A program made the translations under genes and the position numbers. The notes below the pieces were generated by a model that was not told where the DNA came from, searched no databases, and saw only the letters and a list, made by a program, of their open reading frames with translations. DNA of 64,000 nt, from NCBI GenBank assembly GCA_036346225.1, contig JARFIW010001491.1:4216001-4280000 (forward strand). The letters are read 5' to 3'. Source of the DNA: Platerodrilus igneus (lineage: Eukaryota; Arthropoda; Insecta; Coleoptera; Lycidae). Positions 41,846 to 53,560 of the stretch are shown here, in pieces (within the stretch, counting starts at the first letter, position 1; every line of letters starts with the position of its first letter).

Positions 41846-43966
41846 GGATTTAAAGGGTTAAATCAGTGGTAAACAATAAAATTTCAACCACCCTGTATAT
41901 AGAAAAGAACGATTTATTTATGCGTAAAATTAATTTGAGTCATTTAAGGAAAACGGACATGTATTGACGTATATTTATAATTAATAATGGTATGTTAGAA
42001 ATTACATAAAGAAAAAACAGGTTTAAAGCAAAAAGAAGTTCATAATTAATTTTAATTTATTTTAATTCAACACGTATAAGCATAAGAGAACGTGCTTGCG
42101 TAACAAAATCAATAATTCCAAGGTATATGTAGTTCGTTGTATACAAATACGACGAAATACAAAGTCTAGGAATTGTTGTGGTAAACGTTCGATAATTAAT
42201 GAACACCTGCGTTTTAAAACAGATTAAGTTCGACGAAGTTATGAGCATATTACGATAGGTTTTCATAGAACTTATGTTCAACCGTCAGTTTGGATAAATA
42301 ACAAGGCTAACAAACTTCTTAAAGAGCGAGGAAATGCACGGTCAGTTATATGCAAGAGATAGAGACAGGTAGAGAAGCGTTGAGATTGAAAACGCACATA
42401 CCATATACACGGATAGAGACAGATATAAACGCGGTAATATTAAAAACGCACGTACTATATACACGAGGAGTGGAAATGAGCTGTCATCAATATCGATTTT
42501 CTGTAACTCAAGTGGGGTTTTAAACGCGACAGCAGACATGCATAAGACAGAGATAAATATAGTTCAGGCGGGGTTTATGATGACAGAGAATTTTATCATT
42601 GGTTAAAAACAGACAGTTTTCCAAACGTAGACACACGCGAAGGTTGGGAGCGCTTTTTCGGATACGGCACGTAGACCGGAGTAAATTTCAGGAATTTCAA
42701 GACGGTTGTATGCAAAATTTTAAGAATTTAGATTTGAAAACAAGCTGTTCACTTGAAGTGTGCCCCGGGTGAGGTTTTGAAACGATATAAATACTCTATC
42801 TAAATTATTAAGGCTCTCTTGTATTTTCTTCGCTTCTAGATTACTTTACTACGATAAAATACTGACCACCATAACGGTAGAGCTTTTTTTAGTGAGTATT
42901 GTATGTGTTGTTAATACAGTAAATTTAGTGCTTACAAGTGTAACTTAGTAGTAGCTGGCATCTATTTATTAACGCGAAATACGTGTAGTGTATATTAAAT
43001 TAATAGAGGCCTGGCTACTACAATACAAAGCACGAAAATCGATAAATGGAAGCATGATATATGTGGGATAAGCATCACTAATAACCAAGATTGTACGCTG
43101 ATATATGGAATGGTACCATGAAACGAGGCGCTTGGCTCGCAAATGATGTTATCGTCTGTAGATCCGCTAAGTATCACAACGAAAGGTAACGAAGCCGAGG
43201 TGTTCTAGTGATCATCTTCAAAGGAATGGAAGCCTGAAGAATTCTCCAGGTAATTTATTTAAAATTTCTGTTGTTTGATAAACATTTGTGACATTTTGGT
43301 GGTGTGCGATTGACTTGTTGGGGTTTATGTAAGGTTGTAGAAACGTATTGGAAAAGATACATGTACTGGACAATTTATTGAGGTTAGATATTGAAAGAGG
43401 GTGTATTTAAAACTTACAAAATTTTATTCTGGATATAAATTGGACTGTAAAGGGTAAACAGGTCTATAAATTTTGTTTTAATTTTATGCAAGGTGTAAAA
43501 AACATATATAAACTAAACTGGGTTATTATGAGCTCGCCATACTCCAGTGTACAGTCAATTTAGGGTAATATGTGGGGCCCATCTACTCATATCTTATTTA
43601 ATGTGTTTGAAAATAATTAGAAAATCAAGGACTTTAAAAATATACCATATTTGAGTTTTATAATGAGTGTATCAAACTGCTGTTTCTTATACATGTGAAT
43701 AATTTATCTGCAAAGAGCTGTAAATAAAAGGTTGTATGATTGTTGTATTATTTGGTGATTTTATTGAATGGTGTGCGAGTGTGAAGGAGGAATGGTTGTA
43801 AATTTAGGTATCCGAGAAGAGGCACAGCTGAACTAGCCAGGGAAGCTGCAGAAGGTTTTTGAAGCAGAAATACAATGGTAAGGAATTTTTTTAAAAAGTT
43901 TTGCATTTTTGAAAATTATATGTTGTCTCAGCTTTGTCCAAAAGCTTAATCCACGATTTCACGGCA
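41840..43966 (+). mobile_element. LTR-like repeat, copy B, ~2.1 kb
   Basis: Begins TGTTGTGGATTTAAAGG and ends CACGGCA before a primer-site-like motif at 43973. Shares ordered blocks with copy A, including CATCTTCAAAGGAATGG, CTCCAGGTAATTTATT, AAACAGGTCTATAAATTTTG, TGAGCTCGCCATACTCCAG and GGCCCATCTACTCATATC. It has a TATA-like box at 42784 and AATAAA at 43723. No gag or pol region follows; about 50 bp past the primer site lies a long (TA)n array. Confidence 0.55.
42784..42792 (+). promoter_or_regulatory. TATA-like box in LTR-like copy B
   Basis: GATATAAATA, in the same place as TATATAAA of copy A. Confidence 0.45.
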
Positions 43967-43972
43967 ATCTTA

Positions 43973-43990
43973 TGGCGTCCAACGTGAAGT
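43973..43990 (+). other. Primer-binding-site-like motif after copy B
   Basis: TGGCGTCCAACGTGAAG, close to the Gypsy-type motif TGGCGCCCAACGTGGGG, 6 bp after the inferred LTR end. Confidence 0.5.
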
Positions 43991-44020
43991 GAGAATTTCT
44001 TTAGAGGAATCCACTGCACT

Positions 44021-44021
<1 letters not shown>

Positions 44022-44070
<49 letters not shown>

Positions 44071-44081
44071 TATATATATAA

Positions 44082-44128
<47 letters not shown>
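44022..44128. repeat. Long (TA)n array with an interruption
   Basis: Two TA tracts around GCTATATATATAAATATAATA. The 61-codon Ile/Tyr frame across it is an artefact. Confidence 0.9.
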
Positions 44129-44132
<4 letters not shown>

Positions 44133-45733
44133 TTGATTTTTCCAGAAGTGACCAAGCTTCTTCAGTTGTTATTAACCTTCCGAGCTACAAGTTCTTCCGC
44201 TGAAACATCCTTCTTTAGCTTAAAACGAATACAGAATTATCTAAAAAAAAAACGCAACGCTAAGATTGACTTTCAGCACTAGCATAGAAGATTGTTTGTT
44301 AGATAATTTATGCTTCTACCACACTTTGAATAAGATACTATTGACGTTTTCAGTGATAAAAAGACGAATTCAGTATAAAAAATTTGTTACCAAGTTTCCT
44401 CTGTGCATAACTTTTTATTTTGCGTAGTGTCTAAACTATTATTAAGTTCATTTTTTGCATGTTACTGGATTGTTTGCTTGATGTATATAGAACTACTTTA
44501 AATTTCAACATTTCACGTTCTCCCTTAGAGATCGCATCCCTCAATAAAAAGGTCACCCGACGCCACTGGTAAAAGCTTTTAAAATACGTTCGTTTTCACA
44601 TGAGCACAAATCAATGGGACTTCAATCGTTTTTTCTTGAGGTCAAGATAGCTTAGGATTGCAAAGAACATCAATTATCTCACAAGTCTACCCAATCCTCT
44701 ATTCACTTTTTGCTTCAAGCTGTATTCAAATGCTTAAATGTTAATGGTTATGAACCTGTTAGATTAAACTAGCCGCTTTCTGCTTTATCGTTTTTGTTAC
44801 ACTGTTTTAAATTACAGCAGAGAAATATAAGCGACTTTTTTAATTATATACATTATTAAAGTGGCCTAAAGTAGTATAAATGCTTCTCATACGTCATCAA
44901 CAACATTGCTAAAATGCGCAAAATTAGAATTACTCTTTGACGTATTCAAATGACAAAAATCTGACATAAGCAAATATTAAACATCACCTTTGTTAGCCGA
45001 TCCAGCTTGTTCAGTTTTATTTAGAAAACTCAAATAAAGTTCATCTTTTCTTTGATAATACGGCACTGAAAGTAAACAAAACAGACGGAGAACCCTAAAA
45101 TTGCTTGTTACAAACACTTTCGAAGTTCCCAAGTTAAAACGCTTCACCAAATATAAGCAAACTTCTGTATTTCGGCAATTTTCAGAATCTCTTATATCAA
45201 ATGTGAATGGATAAAAGCACAAACACTCTATTTTGCTCAGGGTGCGATTATTCACCATCGCCATTCAAAACGTAAATTTGTTTTTATATTCAGGTGTACT
45301 AAGAAACCACCGCCTAACTCAAAACTTCAAACTGCTTTCTACCCTATAAACTTTTAGTACCTATTCAAATGCGTCGTTTAGAAGAAGGAAAAAAGAGACG
45401 TACATTTCTATTATTTTTTGTTACATTCGTTCATATTAGACAAAAGCTATAAATGCGTCCTACAATACTAAGTTTTCGTTATGATAATATTGTTAAATTT
45501 TCCATCATTTAGTGAGTGAAGCTGAACTGAGAACATCTTTTATGGCAATGTGATGCGCTTACGTTATATTTTTTGCTGAGTTACGTTCTGAGCCCAGATT
45601 AATTTCGTCCCTACACTATTATACCTTAGTCAGCATCGTTTTTGTTACAGATACTCCTTAACTGAAGTAATAATATAAGGAAGTTGTCGAGAAGATAAGA
45701 TTACTCTACGTTATATTTTTTCTTTTCACTTAC
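44129..45733. other. Unassigned; probably intron of the neuropeptide gene
   Basis: No repeat ends or convincing exons seen. The minus-strand frame 44977-45264 has no recognisable motif and no good splice sites at its edges. The next exon of the ITG-like gene was searched for by eye and not found. Confidence 0.35.
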
Positions 45734-45863
45734 CTCCATCTACGTCCACACACACAGACTCTGGGCAGCAATGTTCATTAGCGGTACAAGGTTTTCCGTA
45801 ACATGGCTGATCATCGTTGTTATCCAGTCCATATTCTTCCAAATAGCCCAAGTCTCCAGATCT
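45734..45863 (-). CDS. ITG-like (prohormone-3-like) neuropeptide precursor, second coding exon
   Basis: A 130-bp exon with acceptor ttttcag and donor gtaagtg. It encodes 43 residues plus one base (phase 1 end): RSGDLGYLEEYGLDNN, then PCYGKPCTANEHCCPE and SVCVDVDG. The pattern C-Y-x-x-x-C-(T/S)-A-N-E-H-C-C-P-x-S-V-C-V-D-V-D-G is the strongly conserved cysteine block of the insect ITG-like / prohormone-3 precursor, a secreted protein made in neurosecretory cells. It starts in phase 0, matching the phase 0 end of the exon at 54123. Five of the family's cysteines are in place. The following exons, including the peptide-bearing C-terminus, were not found in the window. Confidence 0.85.
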
Positions 45864-46237
45864 CTGAAAATTAATTCATTTTAGTCTTTAATTCTTAAGT
45901 AAAGCGGCGCTAATTGTATTAGAGTCTCTAAACTTTAATAAAAGCTGCTTTGAATGTATATTTAGATTCCTTAAATAGACAATTTAGAACACGCTCAAAT
46001 GGGTTTTACTAACTTAATGGAATTAATTAAAACTTCCAGGAAAACATTTATTTGGAACTTTCGTCTTTTTAGGTAATGCTACCTTTTTCATACCCGCATT
46101 TATATAAACGATTCGTACTGGTCTCTCGTCCTCGGTATTTTATTGAAATAGGTGGCTATTCTGTACCTTAAGCAAGTCAATTGTTTGTGAACTGTATGCT
46201 CCCGAAACCATCCTAATGGATGTTATGACATTGTTTG

Positions 46238-46238
<1 letters not shown>
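45864..46238. other. Intron sequence of the neuropeptide gene
   Basis: Left edge of the 8.26-kb intron (45864-54122). No separate feature. Confidence 0.6.

Positions 46239-46283
<45 letters not shown>
46239..46283. repeat. (TA)n microsatellite abutting LTR-like copy C
   Basis: About 40 bp of TA ending where copy C starts. Confidence 0.9.
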
Positions 46284-46284
<1 letters not shown>

Positions 46285-48122
46285 GCTGTGATAAGGGGTT
46301 GTTTAAGGGCGTACTTTATAGTAAAGGTCGTTTAGGAATTAGAAATTATAATAGGAAGCAGAAAACTGCATTTATTTAATAGAAAATTGAGAAATGGAGA
46401 GAGTTTTTGTAAATAGTAGGCAGTCAACACTCTGTATATAAAGTATAAATAGTTTTAAGCGACGCAAATAGACACAGGAAGACGCATAGTTAGCGTAGAA
46501 ACAAGGAATACATGCATTAAGTAAATAGTAAATATTTAACACCCTGTAGATAGAGTTTTAGTTAATTTAGGCAATGCAAATAATGATATTTTTCAGTGGA
46601 AGCACGCGTATTTATAAGTAAACATAATAAAGTGTAATTAAACACGCATTCAAAAGAGTTCCAAACAATTAGGTTAATACGGAGATAAGAAATATAGCTT
46701 CGAGAAGCATAGTGTAAATGCGTACAAGTAGCTAATAATTGTGATAAAGAAACGTGAATAAAAATTGCGTAAATAACAGGCAGATATGAAAATTAAAAGT
46801 CGAATTGCATCAGTTGTTTATGTACAACATGGAAAAGCGATTAGATTCGTCAGATCACCGCATGTTTGATAACAAGGCACCTGCAAGCTGGCCACAATTA
46901 TTTGAAGGCATAGAAAATTACATCAGAGACTACTTTGAATGCAAAGAGTTGATTGGTTAAAATCAGCGACGAGCTTGTAGGCCATACCCACTGACGGAGT
47001 AGGAGATCAATGATATATTAACAGGGATAGTGATAACGAACTCAGTTTTCAACTCAACAAAGGTCGAGGTGCGCCACTCTGAAACAAAGTGTGATACGTA
47101 ATAATAATGTAAGGTGAAAAATTGTATAAGTGCGACTAAGATGAAAATTATGATTGCCGATTAAACGTAAGTAGATTTTGGGGGAATTTATTTGAACTAA
47201 AGCACAATAATAATAGGGCTCCGAGTCCGGGGAGAATAATAAGAAATCCAAGTTCGGGGAGAAGAATAATAATACAATAAACTACAAATTCGAGTTTAGG
47301 GAGGATGATAATCCAATTCTAAGTTTGGGGAAATTGATAAGAAGTAATAAGTCTGAATGAGATGACAATAAATTGGGGTGCATAAGTATAAGTTTAATAA
47401 TGGTAGTCCAGAGGGTGATAACAATAATTTAAATGCAATGGTTCAAGCGTGTGGAGAGACAATATTTCGAATGGGCATGTAATAGTCCTGAATTGGGGGA
47501 AAATAATTTTATCCAAATGGATGGTAGAATGCATGAAAAATATTAGCTGATAATGGATGCGTCAATTGCGAGAAGGAAATAGCGAAGAAAATAGGCCAGG
47601 TTAGATTTTTAGTTATAAGATATTATTTTTCTATTTTTTTATTTGAATATTGAATTTGCTTAATATAAATGAATGAAAGGAAGTCAACATAACAGAGAAC
47701 TTGCATACGTATAAAGGGCGTTATATTATAAGAGGTTTTGAACGTTCCACACTTCTTTTATAAAAACAATAGGTTTGGTGTCTTTAGATTTGATTAAAAA
47801 GTATATGATTTTTGATAAATGAGATTTACAACATTAATTAATTGAAAAGTGTATTTTAAATAATTTACAAAAACTGTACATAATATTTGTTTCATTATAT
47901 AAAATTGAATTAACTTCATTTGATAATTCTAAATAAATGCTAGTCGAGGTCATAAGATAAAGTTAATGGGAGTGATTTGATAATTTAAACAATAAAGGAG
48001 GAGCTATAAGTTGAATACGCCATTGATAACGAGTAAGGCGGTAACATATCAAGTTTTGTTATTGGTCGACAAGGTCGGTTCAAGATAAAATCCAGTTAAG
48101 TTCCTGGAGGGAGTTCATAGCA
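46284..48122 (+). mobile_element. LTR-like repeat, copy C, ~1.84 kb, diverged
   Basis: Begins TGCTGTGATAAGGGG after (TA)n, has a block ACACTCTGTATATAAAG like the ACCCTGTATATAGAAAAG of copy B, and ends TTCATAGCA before ATGACAGCCCAACGTCCG, a primer-site-like motif. The middle is diverged from A and B. It lies inside the neuropeptide intron, opposite to the gene. Confidence 0.4.
47205..47370. repeat. Degenerate tandem repeat
   Basis: Four imperfect units of 30-45 bp built on AGTTCGGGGAGAATAATAA (GAGTCCGGGGAGAATAAT, AAGTTCGGGGAGAAGAAT, GAGTTTAGGGAGGATGAT, AAGTTTGGGGAAATTGAT). Confidence 0.6.
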
Positions 48123-48131
48123 ATATTTATA

Positions 48132-48150
48132 TGACAGCCCAACGTCCGAG
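48132..48150 (+). other. Primer-binding-site-like motif after copy C
   Basis: GACAGCCCAACGTCCGAG, comparable to the motifs after copies A and B. A near repeat of the junction (ATACATAGCAATATTAATATG) occurs 50 bp later. Confidence 0.35.
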
Positions 48151-48269
48151 AGCGATAAATCCAGTTAATACATAGCAATATTAATATGTCGAACAAATGA
48201 TGGGGCGCGAATAATTTAGGGAGCAACTGATTTAATTGAAATCTTGGGATACACTCGTTCTACCAGATA

Positions 48270-48360
48270 AAACTATAGCGTCAAATTGTAATTTTTATTC
48301 AACGTTTCGGCATTGACTTTATGACTTCTTCATAGACTGAAAAATTTACTTAAGATAATT
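48270..48360 (-). other. Penelope-like 3' terminal region, hammerhead-like relic
   Basis: Minus strand: CTATGAAGAAGTC ... ATGCCGAAACGTTGAATAAAA. The order resembles the hammerhead-containing terminal repeat of Penelope-like elements, but the CTGATGA core is altered. It is consistent with being the 3' end of the element at 48661-50066. Confidence 0.4.
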
Positions 48361-48660
48361 AAAATTAAATTCAAACAGTATAGTTATGTACTTACATAAT
48401 TTACTATAACTTAAACCTGATTTAAACTTAACAAACAACACTTATTCATGACATACAACTTGGTTAAATTTTTAAAAAGTAATTAGGGCAACACAACTAA
48501 AATGTAATACAGTCAATTGGATAAAATAAATAAATGAATTAATTAATTAACAACATGCATTTAAACCTAATCATACGCCGCAATAAGCATAACTAAACCA
48601 ATCCTATTTAATAATCGATCGTTGTCACCTGGTGACCATAGTAAGTCATAATCTAAAACC

Positions 48661-50066
48661 TTAATAGTTTAATGGAAAAATGGAACACACTAATAAATGA
48701 AGCACACGAAACAGAATACATAATTGAACATTTCTACACTGTTTGCAAAAATGACCGTTATTAAACATATAGAGCGCAGAGTAGACCGTATTCAAGTTGT
48801 TCATATCCACTTTGTTATTCAGTGGATCCGGTTGTTGTTGAATACAGAAAGATTCCAAGAAAAGTCTCTTATAATAATTAGAGCAAGAGCACAAACAGAT
48901 TTTCCAATCCTTGCATCACTTTTGTGTTGTATGATGCGGTTCTTTAGCCACTGTTTTGTCTGACCAACGTATGTTCTTTTGCAACTACATTGTATTTTGT
49001 AAATAACGTTGATGCACAGAGACTTATCTGTGCTATCTTTTATTTTTGTAAACAAACTACCTATCAATTTTTTATACGCGCATGCGATAAACAAGTCCGG
49101 TTGCTTCAAAATCTTGGCAGGTTGAGGTGTTAGATTTTGAATGTATGGTAGTTTCCTGAATTTATTCCCCTCCAATCAATCTAGTACTGAAATTGGTAGG
49201 TGTTTTGTATACAATAATTGTTTTATAAGAGGTTTGGGATATGCATTATTCACTAAAGTAAATTCCAATTGTTTTAAATTTTTATGAAGCAAGTCTGGCT
49301 CACATATTTTGGTAATACGATGTTTTAAACCAATAATGGTGTTAATTTTATGAGCGAGCGTATGGTTGGAGTGATAATTAATATACCTCCCAAAGTCAGT
49401 GGGTTTCATGTAGATGACAAAAAGCAACGTATTGGTAGGCGATCTAATCACCAATGTGTCTAGAAATGGGATGCTTTGGTCAACTTCTTTTTCATATGTA
49501 AAAACCAAATTAGAATTATAGCTGTTAAAAATATACACAGTATACTCTATCAAATGCTCAGGCACGGAACATAAGATGTCATCCACATATTGGACAATAA
49601 AGGGAATGTCAAAAGGAAGTAAATTCATGATAGACTCTAGTAAAGAATCCATGACGACTTGAGTAATGATGGGAGACAGTGTAGAGCCCATAGGTGTGCC
49701 AAAGGTCTGAAGGTAATATGTAGAGTTAAAGATAAGGTACGTGTTGTTAAAAACTAAGTCAATAGTTGATAAAAACAATTTCAAATCCAGATTACAATGT
49801 GGTTGAATTTGGTTCCATTTCTCCGTGATAATACTCACTATTAACTCAATGGGAATATTAGTAAACAAAGAGCGGACATCTACAGAAATCAGGATATGGT
49901 CGAGAGGTAACTGAACATGTCTGTAACCGTCTACAAATGAAAAAGTATCCTTAAGGTTCCACCTCTCTAACGGAAAGGAATCTATAAAAGCTGCATATTC
50001 GGTGCCGTTTAAATTTTCGTCAAAGCAATCAGAACACTTGATTTCTAATAATGCCGCATCAAACAT
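48661..50066 (-). pseudogene. Penelope-like element: reverse transcriptase plus GIY-YIG endonuclease
   Basis: From 50066 down to 49176 the frame is open for 296 residues: LISVDVRSLFTNIPIEL (RT motif A, catalytic D at residue 63), FGTPMGSTLSPI (123-133), YVDDI (160-164) and PFLDTLVIR. One in-frame TGA (49176-49178) then separates the endonuclease part, VIYKIQC, RTYVGQTKQWLKNR and QHKSD, the PLE version of GIY-YIG. After a second stop at 48819 and a frame change the tail continues as LESFCIQQQPDPLNN and NLNTVYSALY. The N-terminal third is missing: the copy is 5'-truncated at about 50068 against a transposase pseudogene. Apart from the TGA and the 3' shift the reading is well kept. Confidence 0.9.
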
Positions 50067-50068
50067 TT

Positions 50069-50640
50069 ATTTTCCAAATATGCTGGTGATCAATTTCTCT
50101 CAACCAGTGGAGATTATCCAGTGAACAATAACGACAGTTCCATATATTGACCCCACCATCGTTCTTGAATGTACGTTCGTCAGAAAATAAAATAATTTGG
50201 TGGAAGGTACGTGGGCGTTCTCTTATCTAATTACCAAATGTAAACGGACTTTGGAAATCAACATAAGTTAAAGCTTGTCGAAGGGACTTTCGTAAAAGTA
50301 AATCACGTGCTGACTGAATATTCGCTGAATACTAGTATCACTGACGTTAGAATCTATTCCTCAGCGCCTCACGGAATCATGGGTGTTCAATTCTGCCGAT
50401 GTAAGAATGTCAGCTTCTTTTTCATGTCTAACGGTACGCCTAATCTGCCGGCCTTTATTATGATGAGGCTGCACGACTTGTTCGATTCTGAATCGGTTAG
50501 CCAATCGTGAAATAACGTTGGGCGAATGAGGAGTACAATTAGGTAAACGCTCTTGCCACAAGTTTGTTTCTGCTGCGAATACATCTCGACACTCTTCCAA
50601 AATTAGCAGCATATCATACGCTTCTTCATTTGAATAAGAC
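50069..50640 (-). pseudogene. DUF4817-type transposase fragment
   Basis: The minus frame begins YSNEEAYDMLLILEECRDV, continues LPNCTPHSPNVISRLANRFR (first helix-turn-helix) and ADILTSAELNTHDSVRR. After a shift it reads SARDLLLRKSLRQALTY, one stop, IILFSDERTFKNDGG with the first catalytic D, and LHWLREIDHQHIWK, where it meets the Penelope-like element. The second and third catalytic aspartates are not found. Same superfamily as the intact transposase at 29.8-31.0 kb but a different lineage. Confidence 0.8.
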
Positions 50641-51162
50641 GTAGCTATTAGATATGCTAGATATGAAGTCTAACGAAATATCTATGTATGTATCGCCACA
50701 CTGGCTTGTGACTTTCTCTCTGTATATTCCGTTGTCTTTTTCCAGACTGCACTACAATTTTGCGCTATTCTTCAATATCTCTTATCCAGTTACGATTATC
50801 GTGGAACCAATAATTTCAAAATAATACCTAAGGATTTATTTGTCACCATGACATAACAACATACAACATTTTTGTACTTTATGTCGGAGTACTGCTTTTG
50901 AACCTCATAACTCAAGAAGTACTCAATGAAAAAATATTTTGTTTAATGTTTTTGAAAGCTCTGGAGATAGCTACAAGAACATGTAATGAAGAATGGTAGG
51001 TATTATTTCAAACATTGAACATGACCTTCAGGTGACGATCAATTAATTTTTCAAGGTTAAACTACTATCACATGCTTTTTTCGAAAACATACAACTTTCG
51101 TTTAAAAATGTTTCTTTAAAATGTTTAATTTTTGAAATAAATGGGGTGTAGTCTGAATCATC

Positions 51163-51166
<4 letters not shown>
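50641..51166. other. Unassigned intron sequence
   Basis: Nothing recognised. Confidence 0.4.

Positions 51167-51203
<37 letters not shown>
51167..51203. repeat. (TA)n microsatellite
   Basis: About 36 bp of TA. Confidence 0.9.
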
Positions 51204-51208
<5 letters not shown>

Positions 51209-51274
51209 TAAGGGGTCATTGGGTTATATAAAAGTCTAATTATTATTTCATCTTAATTTATCCACTTACATGGT

Positions 51275-51345
51275 GTAATTAGCTAACTAATAGATATAAA
51301 GGCAACAACCTTTGCCGAAACGTAAGATTATTAATAAATTGATGC
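51275..51345 (+). other. Penelope-like terminal-repeat relic
   Basis: AAAGGCAACAACCTTTGCC forms a hairpin followed directly by GAAACGTAAG. The hairpin-GAAACGT order resembles the end of a hammerhead in Penelope-like terminal repeats; the CTGATGA half is decayed. Confidence 0.35.
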
Positions 51346-51458
51346 AAAAATAATATCTTATCACTCTTTGGACGACCTCAATTTGCAAACTACAGAAATT
51401 GATAATAAAATTTAAAAATACTAGACTAGTCCAATTGACTAAAAAGGAGTTCTCATTA

Positions 51459-51462
<4 letters not shown>

Positions 51463-51510
<48 letters not shown>
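51463..51510. repeat. (TA)n microsatellite
   Basis: About 48 bp of TA. Confidence 0.9.
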
Positions 51511-51513
<3 letters not shown>

Positions 51514-51779
51514 TTTGTTTTATGTAAATATTAAGTATTTAAGAAATTATATTGATCAAGTGACTGAGAACAATCTATAAAATATTTTTTTGTTAATTTC
51601 TTTTTTATGTGAATACTAGAATTGAAGTTAAAAATTAATTTGAGGTGATTAAGGAATGTATTAATTATTTTTGCAAAGACTTTTGTAGTGTAAGTCCTCC
51701 GGGATATATTGGATAAATATTGTTTTTTCCGCGTGTTGGTTTACCTTTTTTGTAACTTGCTTTTTTAAAAGTTTTATAA

Positions 51780-51950
51780 ATAAACTTTCTCTCCTAGGGT
51801 TTTTGTTTTTGTGATCCACCCCACTCTCGTCTTTCTAGCTAGTACGGCATTCCTTCAATTCCTCTTTTTTTGTTGCAGACTATTTTAGTTGCGTACCTTA
51901 TTTTTTCTTGTCCCCCTTGAATACCGTAACAAGGTTTGGTATTATTGTAT
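51780..51950 (-). repeat. Second copy of LTR-element leader block
   Basis: Minus strand: GCCGTACTAGCT ... GTGGGGTGGATCAC with a matching CAACAAAA..GGAATTG block, the same as 10840-10915. It sits at the 3' edge of a LINE A module. Confidence 0.5.
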
Positions 51951-51959
51951 TGTATGCAC

Positions 51960-52480
51960 CAAAAGATATTTTATCGTCATTAGGTCTTCAGCCCTGGAAC
52001 TGGTTAGACGTGTACCTCCATTGTGTACTATTTCGAGCTACCCTACCTATTTTCCTGACATCCCCAGAGCCTACATCTTTCACTATCTGTGTGCAATAGT
52101 CTAATTTAGATTTACCTCTACCTCCCTTTTTCTCCTTTCTGTGTTTCATACATATCCCGCACTATTCCCTCTTACCTCAATAATGTGCCTTATCGTCCCA
52201 TCTCTCCCATTTTTTTTTACCATTTTCCACAGATATCTTTTTTTCCCCCTACTGTTTCTTGAACCTCTTTGTTCTTATTTTGTTTGTCCATACATCTGTA
52301 GCTCCAAACTTCAAAGTCTTTTTCCCGCCTGCTTCTACTACTGTCCACGTTTCACAACTGTACTGTACTATGATCCAAATATATGCTTTTAACAATTTTT
52401 TTCTTGCTTCTGTTTGTTGTCTTCGAACAAAACAGCTACCTTTTTTGTTAAACACAGCACGACCATTCCCACTTTTCCTC
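51960..52480 (-). pseudogene. LINE A second 3' module
   Basis: C-terminal module only, starting on the minus strand at GTGTTTAACAAAAAAGG and ending at GGGCTGAAGACCTAATGACG. The short minus frame TRKKLLKAYIWIIVQYSCETW is visible. It is the downstream partner of the copy at 52690-53560, across a ~200-bp spacer. Confidence 0.7.
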
Positions 52481-52689
52481 TTCTATTGTTTAAAAAAAAA
52501 ACCTTTTTCGCCGTTGTTTCGCGGTACGCGAAGGGAGTTAAGCAACTTGACGGCTAGCAAGATCCTCACCACTTAGACATTTGCCGAATCAGTAGTTTTC
52601 CACTTACTCCTTTCACACAATCAATATTTGTTGAGAAAACTGCAAAACCAATACTTGTAGTTGTTTACGATAATCATCAGGTTTATATG
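52481..52689 (-). repeat. Spacer between LINE A 3' modules
   Basis: Diverged copy of the spacer seen at 24851, 59980 and 60290 (reverse complement of GTTAAGCAACTTGACGGC and CACTTAGACATTTGCCGAA). Confidence 0.6.
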
Positions 52690-53560
52690 CAGTTACTTTT
52701 TCATCATTAGGCTTTTAGTTTTGGAACTGTTTGGGCGCGTACCTCCATTGATTTCTATTCTGTGCTAACCTACACACTTCCTCGAAATTCCCGCAAACTA
52801 CATCTTTCACTATCTGTGTGCAATAGTCTAATCCAGGTCTACCTCTACCTCTCTATTTTTATCTGCTTCCAATATATTCCGCAACATTCTTTCATGCCGT
52901 ACTATATATCCTATGATTCTATTTCTCGAACTTTTTACTGTTTTCCACATATATCATTCTCCCTTACCATTTCTAAAATCTGTTTTTTCTTAACGTTGTC
53001 TGTCCATGATATCTTCATCATAGATTTTCTGTCCGATTCTCCTACTATACACGTTTTACAGCCGTACAGTGCTGTGCTCCACACATATGCTTTAAGCAAT
53101 TCTTTCCTTGTTTCTATGTTTGATGTCTTTGAACATAGTAGTTGCTTTTTTTTTATTGAATGCAGCACAGCCTTGTCTAATCTTTATTTTATATCTTTTG
53201 CATTTTTCCATCTGCGTTATTTGACTTGCTAGGCTGCAGAAATCCTTAACCTCTTGTAAGTTCTCGTTTCCTATTTGTATTCTGGTTTTTGACTCTTTTA
53301 CATACTAGTACTTTAGTTTTATTTCTGGTAATTTTCATAGGGTTTCTCTGTGTTAGTACTGTTTCCATTGCACTAAGAGCTGTTTCTAACTCTTTCTTGC
53401 TCGATGCTAATACCGCTAATCATTGAAAATCTAAGCATTTCAATCATTTGTCCTTGCATAACAATTCCAAACGTTTTTCTGCGTTTGATAGTATTCATTG
53501 CCTCTTCGATACACAAGTTAAAAGTTAATGGGGATAGCGCACATTCGGGAAAATGAATTG
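52690..53560 (-). pseudogene. LINE A reverse transcriptase C-terminal part
   Basis: On the minus strand from 53560: CALSPLTFNLCIEEAMNTIK, RRKTFGIVMQGQMIEMLRF, then the MKIT-KTKV region, TRKELLKAYVWSTALYGCKT, KISWTDNV and the end blocks to 52690. Broken by stops and shifts and 5'-truncated just upstream of the GCALSP motif. Confidence 0.75.

Noticed and set aside
43970..44155. Ile/Tyr repeat frame, and similar ones at other TA tracts
   Set aside because: Pure translation of (TA)n.
44977..45264. 95-codon minus-strand frame near the neuropeptide exon
   Set aside because: No family motif, no good acceptor or donor at its edges, and the conserved residues of the next ITG-like exon are absent.
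52762..53232. 156-codon plus-strand frame
   Set aside because: Antisense to LINE A C-terminal coding sequence; equivalent antisense frames appear at 16163 and 60840 for the same reason.
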